In this document: piece after piece, positions 22,401-33,200 of the stretch | How positions within the stretch are numbered: the first letter of the stretch is position 1 | Layout of the letters: each line of letters starts with the position of its first letter | Source: Telopea speciosissima | Taxonomy: Eukaryota; Streptophyta; Magnoliopsida; Proteales; Proteaceae | DNA: 64,000 bases | Direction: 5' to 3' | Assembly: GCF_018873765.1 (NCBI RefSeq) | Contig: NC_057926.1 | Location: 51,999,878-52,063,877, forward strand | Program-made: the position numbers and the translations under genes | The notes under the pieces: generated by a model | The model's database searches: none | Told to the model about the DNA's origin: nothing | What the model saw: only the letters and a program-made list of their open reading frames with translations

Positions 22401-25400
22401 GAATCAATATGCTATAGTGGTAAGATAAAGCCTAAAGCACAATGACACAAGAAAATATACCAGAAAATATCTTATACACAAATTATAATATATTCCTCAA
22501 CTTCCCTTCCGAAATAGTTTCTTTCCTAGTATATTCTTTGTTTGGCCGTTAATTCATTTGTTTCTTGACTTCCCATCAAAAAACACTATATTCCTTTAAT
22601 TCATTTGTGATGTAGATCACAGGTCCATGTGTAGCCACAGGAACAAGGCCCCAAAACCAGCCCAGTGTAGTTGTGGGATTCAACTGCTGTGGGAGGCAGC
22701 CTGGTCTGATGATGTGGCAGGTTTTTGTTGGTTCGATGGAGCATCACATAAGGCAGCCCCAGTCCAGCTAGAAGCATGAAGAAGAGCAGGGACCAAGATA
22801 GAATTCAAAAAAAAATAAGAATCACTTTTCAAGTGAACAGAACCACAAGTTACTGTTCACATGAACAGTGTAGTGGGCTCATATGTACAGCTGGTGTGAA
22901 GATTAGATGCTGGATGTTGGTGGAATATTCTATTAGAAGCTGCTATTAATTTAGTTTCTATATCTGTAATAGTTTCTTAGTTATTAAGTCTATAGCCATC
23001 TAGTAGTTTCTAATTTTGTTTGTCAATCCTTTCAAAAGTCTCCTTCCATTATAGAATACTGTAGGCAAGAGCTTGTGCTCATCCAAAGCGCTAGCGAAGA
23101 CTCTCCCATTCCCACTGGGAGCCCTTCCCCCGGTCTTCTTTTTTAGTATCCATGTTTGTTTAGAAGGTTGGATTCTATAAAGCCTTGGTAGTTTCTAATT
23201 TCAGTTTGCTACTATTTTTATTTTGTTCACTAAAATAGAAGTTTCTATTTTGATGTATGGCAACTAGATTTTATAGGAAGTTTCTATTTTGGTTTTAAGC
23301 TACTTGGTAGCAAACACTTTTATTTTCATTGTTTCTAATTTGGACTCAACCCTTGAGTCTATATAATGTAATGGCCCTTAGAGGCTTCCACACGATTTAA
23401 TGAAAAGAAAAAAGAGTTGTTGTACAACCATGTTGCTGTGAGAGACAGTTGCTCTGGGAGAGAGTGTGGTGAGACCGTGAGAGGCCATTGGTGAGAGACC
23501 CAAAATACAGTGAGAGGCTGTGGATGAGAGACCCATCCCTATCCCCCCTTCTTCAATCTATCCATCTTCCTCTACCTTCTATTTTCTTTTATTTTCCAAT
23601 CAATCTGTGTGTGATTGTTCTACTGCAACTCTGAGTACATTTGTTCGATCTTATTGTAGAGTGGTTCTTACGTTGAACAACTTCTACATAAATTTGTTGC
23701 TTGACTTCCCATAAAAAAAACACTCTATTCCTTTCTTCCGCAGAGCCCATACTGCCATACAGTGGCAGATGGAACAACTCACCACATAATCCAATGTCAA
23801 AGCCCCAAGTAATTTAAGGCCAGACAAGAAGAAAAGTAGTTTCTTTCTTCATTTATGTCTGTGGGTTTACCCAAATTGACTCTAAACAGACATAAAAACT
23901 CTATGTTGTTCTTGCCACCACATAGTGTAAGATCCCAACCACTTTTTATCCTCCTTTTTCACACTTATAGCATCATTTAGCAAAGCCGAATCCCCTTGAT
24001 TTAAAATAATACAATGTAATTGATCATCCGAGAAATGCTTCTACTCTTGGAGGAACAATTGATCACCAAATGGAGTAGAGTGTAAGGTGATGCAGCTGCA
24101 GGAAAGAAGAGGAGAAGGGTTTAAACTCTATCTTCTTATAGCATCTTAGGAAATTTTTGCAGTTCGGTCGTGGGGGTCAGATTAGGTTCTATGTTGTTTA
24201 TTTTCTGTTATTGAGTCCTAATTGATGTTCTAGAGTCATTAGGAATTGCGATTGATTTTTATTCCTCACTTTATGTTCGGCCTTCGGATTAGAAGTCCTA
24301 GTGTGATTGGGAATGCCTCCTATAGCTGGCAGCAGGTTGGTCTGGCTTTTTAGTCCCAGGAATTCCTAATTGAGAATTTAATTGAGATTGAGTCGTATAC
24401 AGGGTTCAAGGAAGCAGAATCAACAACCGGATTAGCCTCAGCCGAGTGCATGAGGCTCCTGCCAGAATTGGTCGGTAATCAGCTAAAATTTGTCGGAATT
24501 GTCCTGAACCCTAGAAATCGGCCGATTTCTTGAATCGAGAACCAGGCAGAATCAGGAATCGGACCAGCTGATTCTGAGTTGATTCCGATTCCAATTCCTC
24601 AAACAATGGTTGTATGTTGAAGTATAAAACTATCTTTTAAGAGCTAAGCCCATCCACACGCTTTGCTAACAGGAATTTCAGTTTTTTTTTTCTTTTCTTT
24701 TCTTCCCAACTGTGTGCTGTAAGGATTTGAAGTGCACTTGAGTGGATTTCTCAGGTTTCCTTGTTGAATTCCAGGGTCGTATACAGGTGGATTCCTGCTT
24801 TTATCTCCCTTTTTTCATTCTTTTGAATTCTATTTATTTCATCATTACTTCAGGTCAGTCCTATCTTTGAGACACCTTGTGGCACCCCTGTTTCTGGCTT
24901 TATTTTCTGTTAGCTAAGAATTCCTACATCTCCCAGGTTATTGATCAGAATTGCTTCAAATTTGATACAAGAGATTCTTTTAACTTGCTCTACTGAATTA
25001 TGTTAGGAAACACTCTGAATTTAATTGGTTAGAATTCAAGTTCTAGCTATCCTGCCCAGTTTTCCCTAGTGGTACTAGGACTAGTTCATCGCACCATCTA
25101 TTTGATTTCAGACTCCTGGGATCCTCTGTTGACTGATAGCATCCATCGGACTTGGGCAGAACACTCGACCTGAATTTCAAGTCAGGCTGATGCTTCGACT
25201 TTAAGTTACAAATTTCCCTGTTAGTTCTCTTACTTTGAAATTTTTACTTCTTTCATATTCGGTCCTGTTAGTTTCCCTACACTAATCTTTTTTGTTTGGA
25301 GATCCCCCTAGCAGATCCCATCCCTTGATTCCTTATTTAGATTTAAGAGATCCGATTTACCAGAATAAGGAAATCAAGAAATAACACATTTAGAGATGCA

Positions 25401-28400
25401 TGGCTCAGATAACAATGATGTATATACAAGTGGTAGAACTAGAAAAGCAAGTGAAAACTAATACATTAGCGGAAACTTAAAGAGGGATATCAACTGGTGA
25501 CAAGCTAATGGGAATTCGACTCAGATTATTTAGAAATGTGCAACAAATACAACTACAGAAATGAGATCACGCTTTTCTCTACTGTCTTTTTTTGATAGGC
25601 AACGGTCAATAAAATAATTGACACATGTATATAAATAGTGGGCCTAGGTGCAACAGTAAGGTTGCTCCATTGTGACCAAGTGGTCACGGGTTCGAGTCTG
25701 GAAACAGCCTATTTGCGAAAGCAGGGGTAAGGCTGCGTACATTATGACCCTCCCCGACCCCCGCAGTGGCGGGAGCCTCGTGCATTGGGTATGCCCTTTT
25801 TTATAGAAATAGTGAAATAGGGTCACAAGCATAGTGCATGTTGGGAAGGCCAAAATGGAGGAGGGTGTCTACAAAGGGAGAAAAAACTGGGGATTTATAG
25901 TTTAATGCATGGACCCTAATACATTGAAACTTTGGAAACAAGGATCTATGTAGCCACTACGACTGCTCCAAGTAGTTGCGACAAGGCTTTGTTCAGTGGA
26001 CCTTAAGTCAAAAGCTTCTGATCCGTGCCCTCTTGTTTAGTTTGTGCTTTTTCTTCTTCACTGTTCACCCTCTGATCATTCTCTCTTTGATCTGTGGTAA
26101 GCTGCAGTTGGCTCCTGGCCTTTCTAGCTTCTTGCTTTTAATTTATACTTTCAGCTTGTCAAAAAATAATGAATACCGTATGGAACCTTTGGTGCAGAAT
26201 TGCATAGGAAATGGGACGTATACGAAATGGTTGGATAGGTGGCACCCGGCAGGTGTTTTGCTTCATAGATTTGGGGATAGAATTCGGTATGAGGTTCTAA
26301 TAGAATGACTATGGTGAAGGACTTCATAAGTGTTAGCTACTGTTTCACCTAAAAGCTCAAACTATTAGGGAAGGGCAGCATCAATGTACACATCAACACT
26401 CCCCCGCACATGCAGACCAAGATCTCATGGTCCTTGCACGTGGAGCTCACGCGGCATTTCCTTTGCGTGGCACCGAGGGAGAAGAAATATCGGGAAAACT
26501 CTTCCGATGCACTTCCCAGGAGTCAAACACTCGACCTCCCTGTTCTGATACCATGTTCGCTATTGTTCACCTAAAAGCTCAAACTATCAGGGAAGGGCAG
26601 CACCAATGTATACATCAATATTAAGAAATGGGATTGCTTTCTTGATCCTTCGACTTCTTTTGATCTATTGGAGGTATGGAGGCAGTTACCAAATTTGAGA
26701 AAACTATATCATTCAAATTCTGATTTGATAGTATGAAAAGGTAATTCTACTGGACTATTTACCACTAAATCAACTTGGGAGTTATTCGTGACAAAGCTAA
26801 TAAAGCAGATTGGGCTGATGCAGTTTGGTTTGCTAGCAATATTCCAAGCAATCTTTCACAGCTTGGAGATGTTTAGTGGATGCTTTGCCTACAATAGATC
26901 AGCTCATTCGGAAGCATGTTGGTGTTGAACCATTTTGTGTGTTTTGTTGAGCAGGTCTGGAGAGTAGGGACCACATGTTTTTTGAGTGCCAGTTGAATGC
27001 AGCCATATGGGAGGATGCCCTTCACTTATGTTCCCCAAATAGGAGATAAAAGGCAAAATGTTATTGGAAAAGGCCATTTGGGTTAGGCATGAGTTTGGTG
27101 GAAACGAGCCATTCATAAGTGGGCAAGCTGGCCTTCTGCTCTACCATTCATCAATTGTGGTAGGAGCAGAATTCTCGTCTGTTTCGTAATAAAGTAATGA
27201 CATGCCCTCAGATCTGATTAGCCATCAAGGAGAATATTTGTTGAGATGTAGCTTCATTATTCTCTCTGGTTCTCAAAATATAAGTAATAAATTTCTTGTG
27301 GTGGGTAGTTCCAATTCCAAAAGCTTGTTCTTGGATATTCCTGCCTACTGATGTAGTTCCATTGCACTGTGATGGTTCTATGGTTTAGGACAGGGGCTCT
27401 TCTGGTGGTTTGGTTTGTGATGTGGTTGGTGTAGCCATATTTGCCTATGTGGGGGTAAGTGATGACAAATCTGTTTTATGTATCAAGATGGCTGTTATTT
27501 ATAGAGGTCTGGTGCTATACATCGAAAGAGATATTCAGAAGATCTCTATTTCGGATTCAAAGAAGGCCAAAGATATTTTGAAGAGAATCAGTTCAACATT
27601 TGAAAAGTCTGATTTTGCATCTAGAGGATAGGATTTCTTGGAGTGATTATCATCATGTTTGGAGGAAGCTTAATTAACCAGTATATTACAATGTGTCTAT
27701 GCCTTCTGGGGAAGTAGAGACTATTATCTATCTTTTCGATTTCCCAGATGAGCTTTGTAATCTTATAAAAGATGATTCTGCCCGGTGTATTTATTACTGA
27801 ATGTAATATCTTTCTTGTTTAATGAAATTCTTACTTACCTATGAAAAAAATTAATACCAGTAATAAAAGTATGAAGAAGGTGCAATCTTCTAGGTATACT
27901 CTCATAAGAGTTATGGGATTAAGAAAGCATGGCTGTTGAAGAGTTCCTATAGATGCTTTTAACCATCAATAAACTTGAAAGCTTTATGATTGGGCATCAC
28001 CACTAAAGCATCTAAAAGTACAATTAGAGTCTCCTCTACATATGCAATGAATATTCATGAGGCTATAACCAAATCATTTTGTACCACTGCCACTATGGCA
28101 CCATCACCATCAAAGTCCAGCTAGCTCCTCTTGTGAAGGCAATACGTGATATCCCATGATAATGGCCACCTCTTAAATAAGCTTAAAACTTTAGATATTT
28201 GATAAAATGACCCCTTAAAATATGAAATTTATCCTTATGATAACAAGTATTGCACAATTGTATATTCAATTCAGTTTGAGATATCTGCAAATTTTATGGA
28301 TTTCCAATAGAACAGTTTCTACCAGTGCTTCACCTTCAAGGGTTTAGAAAGAATGATTGCCTGTCCCATTGCAACATCGACTACTTTGTGTGGCAAGGAA

Positions 28401-29182
28401 CAGCAGAAAGGCTCAGTTTCAGGGAAAACTGAAAAGGTTTCTTCAAAGGGTATACCCTCTCCACATCATGTTGTTCTGAAACACAGATTTAAAATATACT
28501 CTTAGTTTTACCTTCACAGATTTATAAACGGTCCTTAGCGAGGTACTGTCAACTGTGGTTCATTAAGAAAAAACAGACTTTTTGGTTTTTAAGTTAATAT
28601 GCTACAATTTGCAGATTGGCAGAAAACTATGATGACCTTGTCCCAACTCCTACTCCCAAGGCCAAAAATCAATCACATTTCCACTGTTTGAACTTTGAAA
28701 TATCCAGCAAACGAAATCTACAAAAATGCAAGCTATCCAGAAAGAAAATGATAAAAACAAAAACTAAGTTTCTAAGAAAAGATTCGAAAGACAATACCAG
28801 GTACATGACGAGCTAATTGGGCTAAAACAGACTCAAGCCCTCCTCCTCGGTCGTCTGAATCAATCGACCCAAAACGAAGCGGCAAATGATTGGGAAGAGC
28901 GATGAGGTCAGACCCTTTAGGAATATCTTCAGCAGCCACCACACCAAGGCCATAAGAGTCTTCATTTGCAATCTTTAATCCACTGTGAAATAAACCCCCT
29001 TCCCTCTTGACCCAACCGATCAAGTCTGGTGGGTGAGGCACTATTCGAGCCGGATGAAATGCAGTAGCAGTAGGAGAGGAAGCACAGGTTAGAGGACGAA
29101 ATTGGATCAAATAATTCGATGAGCTAACGAAATCTCTGGCCCTCGTCGCCATTAACATCTTTGAAGCAGCAGAGCTCACCAT
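19411..29182 (-). CDS. SET-domain lysine methyltransferase, Rubisco-methyltransferase-like
   Basis: Five exons on the minus strand: 29182-28798, 21004-20838, 20722-20423, 20279-20016, 19788-19411 (stop TGA). All are GT-AG and in frame, giving 497 residues. Residues 1-45 are rich in Ser, Ala and Arg and look like a chloroplast transit peptide (inference). The SET domain is split by an insert, as in the Rubisco large-subunit methyltransferase family: GLGVVAAEDIPKG (78-90), LWAMKLGLKLLQERA in exon 2, the cofactor motif DMCNHS (258-263), then LNYGCLSNDFFLLDYGF (299-315). Exons 4-5 form the C-terminal substrate-binding domain. Known for the family: S-adenosylmethionine-dependent methylation of lysine in plastid proteins such as Rubisco or aldolase. 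The target of this member is unknown. Intron 1 spans 7.8 kb and is full of repeats. Confidence 0.93.
21985..22013 (+). repeat. G-rich run in SET intron 1
   Basis: Nearly pure G, interrupted by single bases (ggggggtggggggggcgggg), within AT-rich intron. Could form a quadruplex or be prone to sequencing error. Confidence 0.6.
22606..23688 (+). mobile_element. Probable solo LTR in SET intron 1
   Basis: About 1.08 kb bounded by tgtgatgtag and cttctaca (TG...CA type), with a promoter-like ctatataatg at about 23351 and a polyA-like aatgaaaag shortly after, as expected of an LTR. The atttg pentamer occurs at both edges (22603-22607, 23692-23696), though offset a few bases on the right. About 45 bases of host sequence (ttgacttcccat words) are present on both sides, so the insertion sits in a local duplication. 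No internal region is seen. Fossil. Confidence 0.45.
24385..24610. repeat. GAATCGGCC-type dispersed repeat in intron
   Basis: Rich in cagaatcaggaatcggacc, tgattccgattccaattcc and similar words facing each other; a weaker relative lies at 35560-35900 in CAP-G intron 2. Probably a decayed MITE. Confidence 0.4.
25641..25803 (+). mobile_element. Au-type SINE (tRNA-derived)
   Basis: Begins ggcctaggtgcaacagtaag, has the internal promoter-like box cacgggttcgagtctgg, then aggctgcgtacatta, cagtggcgggagcctcgtgc and a T-rich tail. This is the well-known Au SINE layout found across flowering plants. Flanks aaatagtg (25633-25640) and gaaatagtg (25806-25814) look like the target duplication. The element is nearly complete. 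Confidence 0.85.
26165..27850 (+). mobile_element. Decayed L1-type LINE 3' part, antisense to the SET gene
   Basis: Pieces of the 3' half of a plant LINE in several frames: WLDRWHPAGVLLHRFGD (26229-26279) from the end of the reverse transcriptase, a zinc-binding region with GLESRDHMFFECQLNAAIW (about 26955-27011), and an RNase H-like stretch near 27370-27600. Stops and frameshifts are many; no usable ORF remains. It ends near an A-rich tail (about 27838-27850). It is interrupted by the small LTR element at 26331-26620. Confidence 0.75.
26331..26620 (-). mobile_element. Very small LTR element (TRIM/SMART type), 290 bp, nested in LINE
   Basis: Direct terminal repeats of 68 and 67 bases (26331-26398, 26554-26620), outer end tgttagcta and inner ends of TG...CA type. 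Read on the minus strand, the first LTR is followed at once by a primer-binding site tggtatcagaac (26553-26542), a near match to the initiator tRNA-Met 3' end. A purine run (tgcggggga) precedes the second LTR. The flanks ataag and ttaag may be the worn target duplication. The LTRs differ at about 7 positions, so it is old. Structure looks whole; no coding region. Confidence 0.75.
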
Positions 29183-29449
29183 CCTCTTCCTTCAGACTTT
29201 CGGGGTAGAATCTTCAGATTCAGTGGTTGACAAGAACCAAGTATTCACCTAAAACTCATTTTATCATAATACCCTTTACTTTTGAGGGTTACAATGAAAA
29301 GGGTATCGAAGATAACAAGGCTATTACTGTAATTGTGTCACACCCTGCTATTATATAAAGTAGTTCGGAAATTGAATTCCATCGCGGGAGAGGTTCGAGA
29401 GAAAGAAAAAATTCTTATGACCTTCTTGGTCAGAGTGGAATGAAGGTAT
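29183..29449. promoter_or_regulatory. 5' flank of SET gene
   Basis: Presumed promoter and 5' UTR of the minus-strand SET gene, lying in the 1.1 kb between it and the CAP-G 3' end. No distinct TATA box stands out. Confidence 0.35.
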
Positions 29450-29459
29450 TTAAATTTAA

Positions 29460-29583
29460 GGCAAGATATCGCTGCCGGTCGCATGGCCGTTGCACCCGCA
29501 TTGGGGGATTTTTATTGTAGTGGGGAAGTGGCTTTGTGTGTCTAGGCACAGGCTCCACGCGACTAGACAGTATTCTTTTCCCC
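29460..29583. mobile_element. Foldback MITE with about 10-bp duplication, near the SET promoter
   Basis: The ends ggcaagatatcgctg and cagtattcttttcccc are inverted repeats of the GGGNAAAGAATG type, and the arms continue with ggtcgcatgg against ccacgcgact. The word ttaaatttaa flanks both sides (29450-29459, 29584-29593). It sits about 280 bases upstream of the SET start codon. Confidence 0.65.
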
Positions 29584-30293
29584 TTAAATTTAAGCTTGAG
29601 TACTGGTCTGGCTGCGTAGCATACAGTTGCGCATCCCTGTGCCTCTCTCTCTCCTCCCACAATAAATGCAGATATATCATTTCCTAAGAGGTAGGCTGCA
29701 ACATCTTTTGGGATTTAGATTTGAAGATCTTATTGATGCCAACTAAATTCCATTCAAATTGCAGAAAGTGGATCTGAATTAGAAATCTAAATCTCATTAT
29801 AACACATGCCGGTTGTAGAAGAATAGAAAGTGATACATATTGAGGGTAACAATTGGAAGCAAAGCTGGATCATTGAAAAAATTAGAGCAATTCACCCTTT
29901 TTGTCTAGTACAGTAGATCAAGTAAGAGCTCATGAAAATGCATATACAGTGGTACAAAGCGGTTCCATTTCAGAAGTTATCACAAGCCTCCCCTCGACCC
30001 CAAAAACAAAATAATGTACTACTTTTGGAAGCCAGTTTTATAGCTACAATACCTTGGCAAGCTCTTCTATTCTGATTCATGGTTTTTCTTGACAATTATA
30101 CCAATCCAACCCATTTCATGAATAAAATATGATCAATTAACCAACCAACAAAACTAGATACAAATAAGACTGCTCCTACCAGAAATAGGATTGACTACAG
30201 ATTCGAACCATAACACATGGTTTTCCCAACACAGATGGATAGAGAAAAGATGAACAACAAAGGCAGTGACATGCATCATTCAAAGAGACCAAC

Positions 30294-33200
30294 TCATTCA
30301 ATAAACTCATCAGATTCATCAGACGCCTCTTCAGATGTCACATCTGACACTTCAGCATCATTTTCATCTTCATTCCCCTCAATCCTATCTGTTCTTACAG
30401 TCTTCATCTTACTGAGAGCAGCAATCTTGCTTGCTCTCTGAGATCGAGAGCTTAACATACTAGGAGTTGGTGGAACAACAGAAGTGGGTGAAGTTTCTCC
30501 TTCATCAGAAGAAGCATCTTCACGCCTAACTCGTCTCCTAGATCGGGTAGGTCTGGTTGAGCGTGTTGTTGCCGGTGTTGATGGCACAGAAGCTACAGGA
30601 TCCAAGCCAATACTGCGGTCCAGTTCTAACCTTCCTGATATCATATAAAAACCCAACATCATCATCATCATTTTCATAGTCGAGAGAACACACTATGTAA
30701 AGTACTTTAGCACTGATGATGGACAGTTATCATCCATGACTTACACTCGACTGCAACCAAGTTATAGCTAACACTGTTTTAAAACCAGATAGCAAACCAG
30801 GAAGGCTTCCAGTTTTCACAAAACCAGGAACAAACAAGGAAAAGGAACTCAGAAAGATGGATGGCTCCAATTACTACTGGTTCACAAGCCAGTGCTAACT
30901 TAGTCTTGCGATCATGGAAGTCATTTTGAAATTTCACCTTTTATGAGTTATATACATCCAAGCAGTTAAAAGTCTTACCTAGAATTAGATCAGCTTGGTC
31001 TTGCGACAAGTCTTCATCTGGATGCTCATCCAAAGCTTTAAGTTGTGCTCCCATCCGCTTTAAATCCTTCAACAGCTCTTTATCTGTTGAGATACATTCT
31101 GCCATGCGGTTCAGAAGTCCTCGCATGCATTTAATTGCCCGCTGCTCTGATGACCGGAAATTGAGCAAGAAAACTATTCTACACAATGCTGACACATACG
31201 ATTTCCCAGCAGCTGTCTTCTTCATAGGGAAGCTTACCATCTCAACAAAGCATCCAAATAAGAAATTAGTAAAATCCCAACATTTTTAAAACACCTGCAA
31301 CTTTTGCTCAAGAAAAAAAAAGATGCTATGATACGTAGACATAGTTAAATGGAAAAGTTAGATACTAGCAAAAGAAGCATGACTTGTAGACCTCAATGCC
31401 TGTTTTACAAGAGCAAATACTGCCAGAGGCACAAGTCAGGTATGTTAAAGCCAACATCTAATCTAGAAGAATTACCTCCATAGCAATGCAAATTGCAAGC
31501 CCTTCCTCCCCACTATCAAAGTCAACTGATGGTGGTTCAGAACCATCTGGAGTTTCTGGCGACTTCCTCCTGCCATTTTCATCCTCCACTTCATTTTCTT
31601 TTGGGTATAGAGGAGTTTGCATCATCTGCATCATGAAACGTGATGCTTTGGTTGCACGTTTTCGCATATTTGACACCAGAACAGGATAACCCCCTGCATT
31701 TCCATAAATTCCTGGCCACATTGAACGCATGACTGGTATAAAAGCCTTGGAGATGCATTTCTACACATGGAGAAAATGATTATTTCCATTAGCATATAAG
31801 GAAATCCAAAGCCAGGTATTAGGTTTGTCTTCATCAAACAAATGAAAGAAACTCGCATACTGGGAAAAGATATTACTTGCCTTGTGATCAGATGAGAGAG
31901 CTGGGTAGTGCTCAAAGAAAACAGATAAGCATTGCTTCAAACTGGAAAACAGAAACAAAGAAGAAAGTAAGATTAAACAACTTGTTCATAAGAAGATCAA
32001 TTTGTGCAAATACAATGCAAGTAAAATAGTGAATCACCTCTGCAACTCTTTTGCCTCATCACTGAAATAAAGGTTGATTAACTTGGCAAAGATTAAAGGA
32101 TGCAATGAAATAGATATGCTTGCATAGTTCTCACTGAGAAGAAGAATCTTTGCAAATCCTTCTCCAAGAATAGCTTGAACTGATTCATGGTCATCAGTTT
32201 CTGTGGATTCATCCCAATCACTCCTGTCAAGTCCAGCATATAGGAGATCAAGCAACTCAATACTTGAATCGCCGTTTAGTTCGCAGAAATTAACAGGAGC
32301 AAAACTTTTCTTATCATCCTGGGATACTGACAACAAATCCTGGCACATGGCTTTATCAACTTCCTGAGGACCATGCCACATCCCAAGATCAACCAGTGCT
32401 TTACTAGCCATGATACTAACTGGATTGGGGCCCTTGACAAAAGAATGTCTCAACTGCTTTACTAGCTCTTCACTTGGTTTCCTCTCCAATAAACCAAAAA
32501 GACCAAGACATCTCATAGCAACCCTCTGTACATCAAAGTTGACATGCTTCGCCTGCACTTCATAACAATGTAAGAGACAGTAAGAAGCCTCCAGAAATAT
32601 TGACGCTTAAAAGATGAAGTTGACACATAACAGAGGCCAAAGGTATAGGAGAACAAGTGAAAAACCAAACAAAACTAAAAAAATATATATAGAAAGCCAC
32701 AAAAACCTTCTGCTTAAATATTTACCCCAGGAAGCAGTAGTGACTGTAGTGTTTCAACAGGCTCAATAGCCTTCTTTTGCAACAAATGGATGGACTTCAC
32801 ATTTTCCAAGAGAAGACCAGTCACAGCAAGGCAGTGCATCCATTGCATGTAGTCAGCAGTTCTCTCCCTACAAGGCCGAGCAAGTTCCTCCACAACCCCA
32901 ACGACGACTTCTTCAAATTCCCCAACAGAAGCGTGCACTTTCCTCGCTAACTCTGAAACTGCGGTGGCCCACTCCCTGTCACCACCGAGATTGATGCCAT
33001 CTCCGATGACAACCTTGTTTCCATCATCATCAATTTCATGCTCAAGAGGCCTGTGCAGTAATTCCTGTACAAGGGCAGCACCAACCTTCCTGTTCGTAGC
33101 ATCAGAAAAGTTCAGGACCACTCCAAGCAACAGCAACTGCCTAGATACAAACCGATAATTTGGTCCTGTAATGCAATCACATGTATTCGCAAATTCAGCC

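Noticed and set aside
25650-25720. tRNA gene-like box
   Set aside because: It belongs to the head of an Au-type SINE; the rest of the SINE body follows and no cloverleaf can be closed.
30217-30441. Plus-strand frames over the CAP-G and other exons
   Set aside because: They are shadows of minus-strand exons; the minus frames hold the family motifs and splice correctly.
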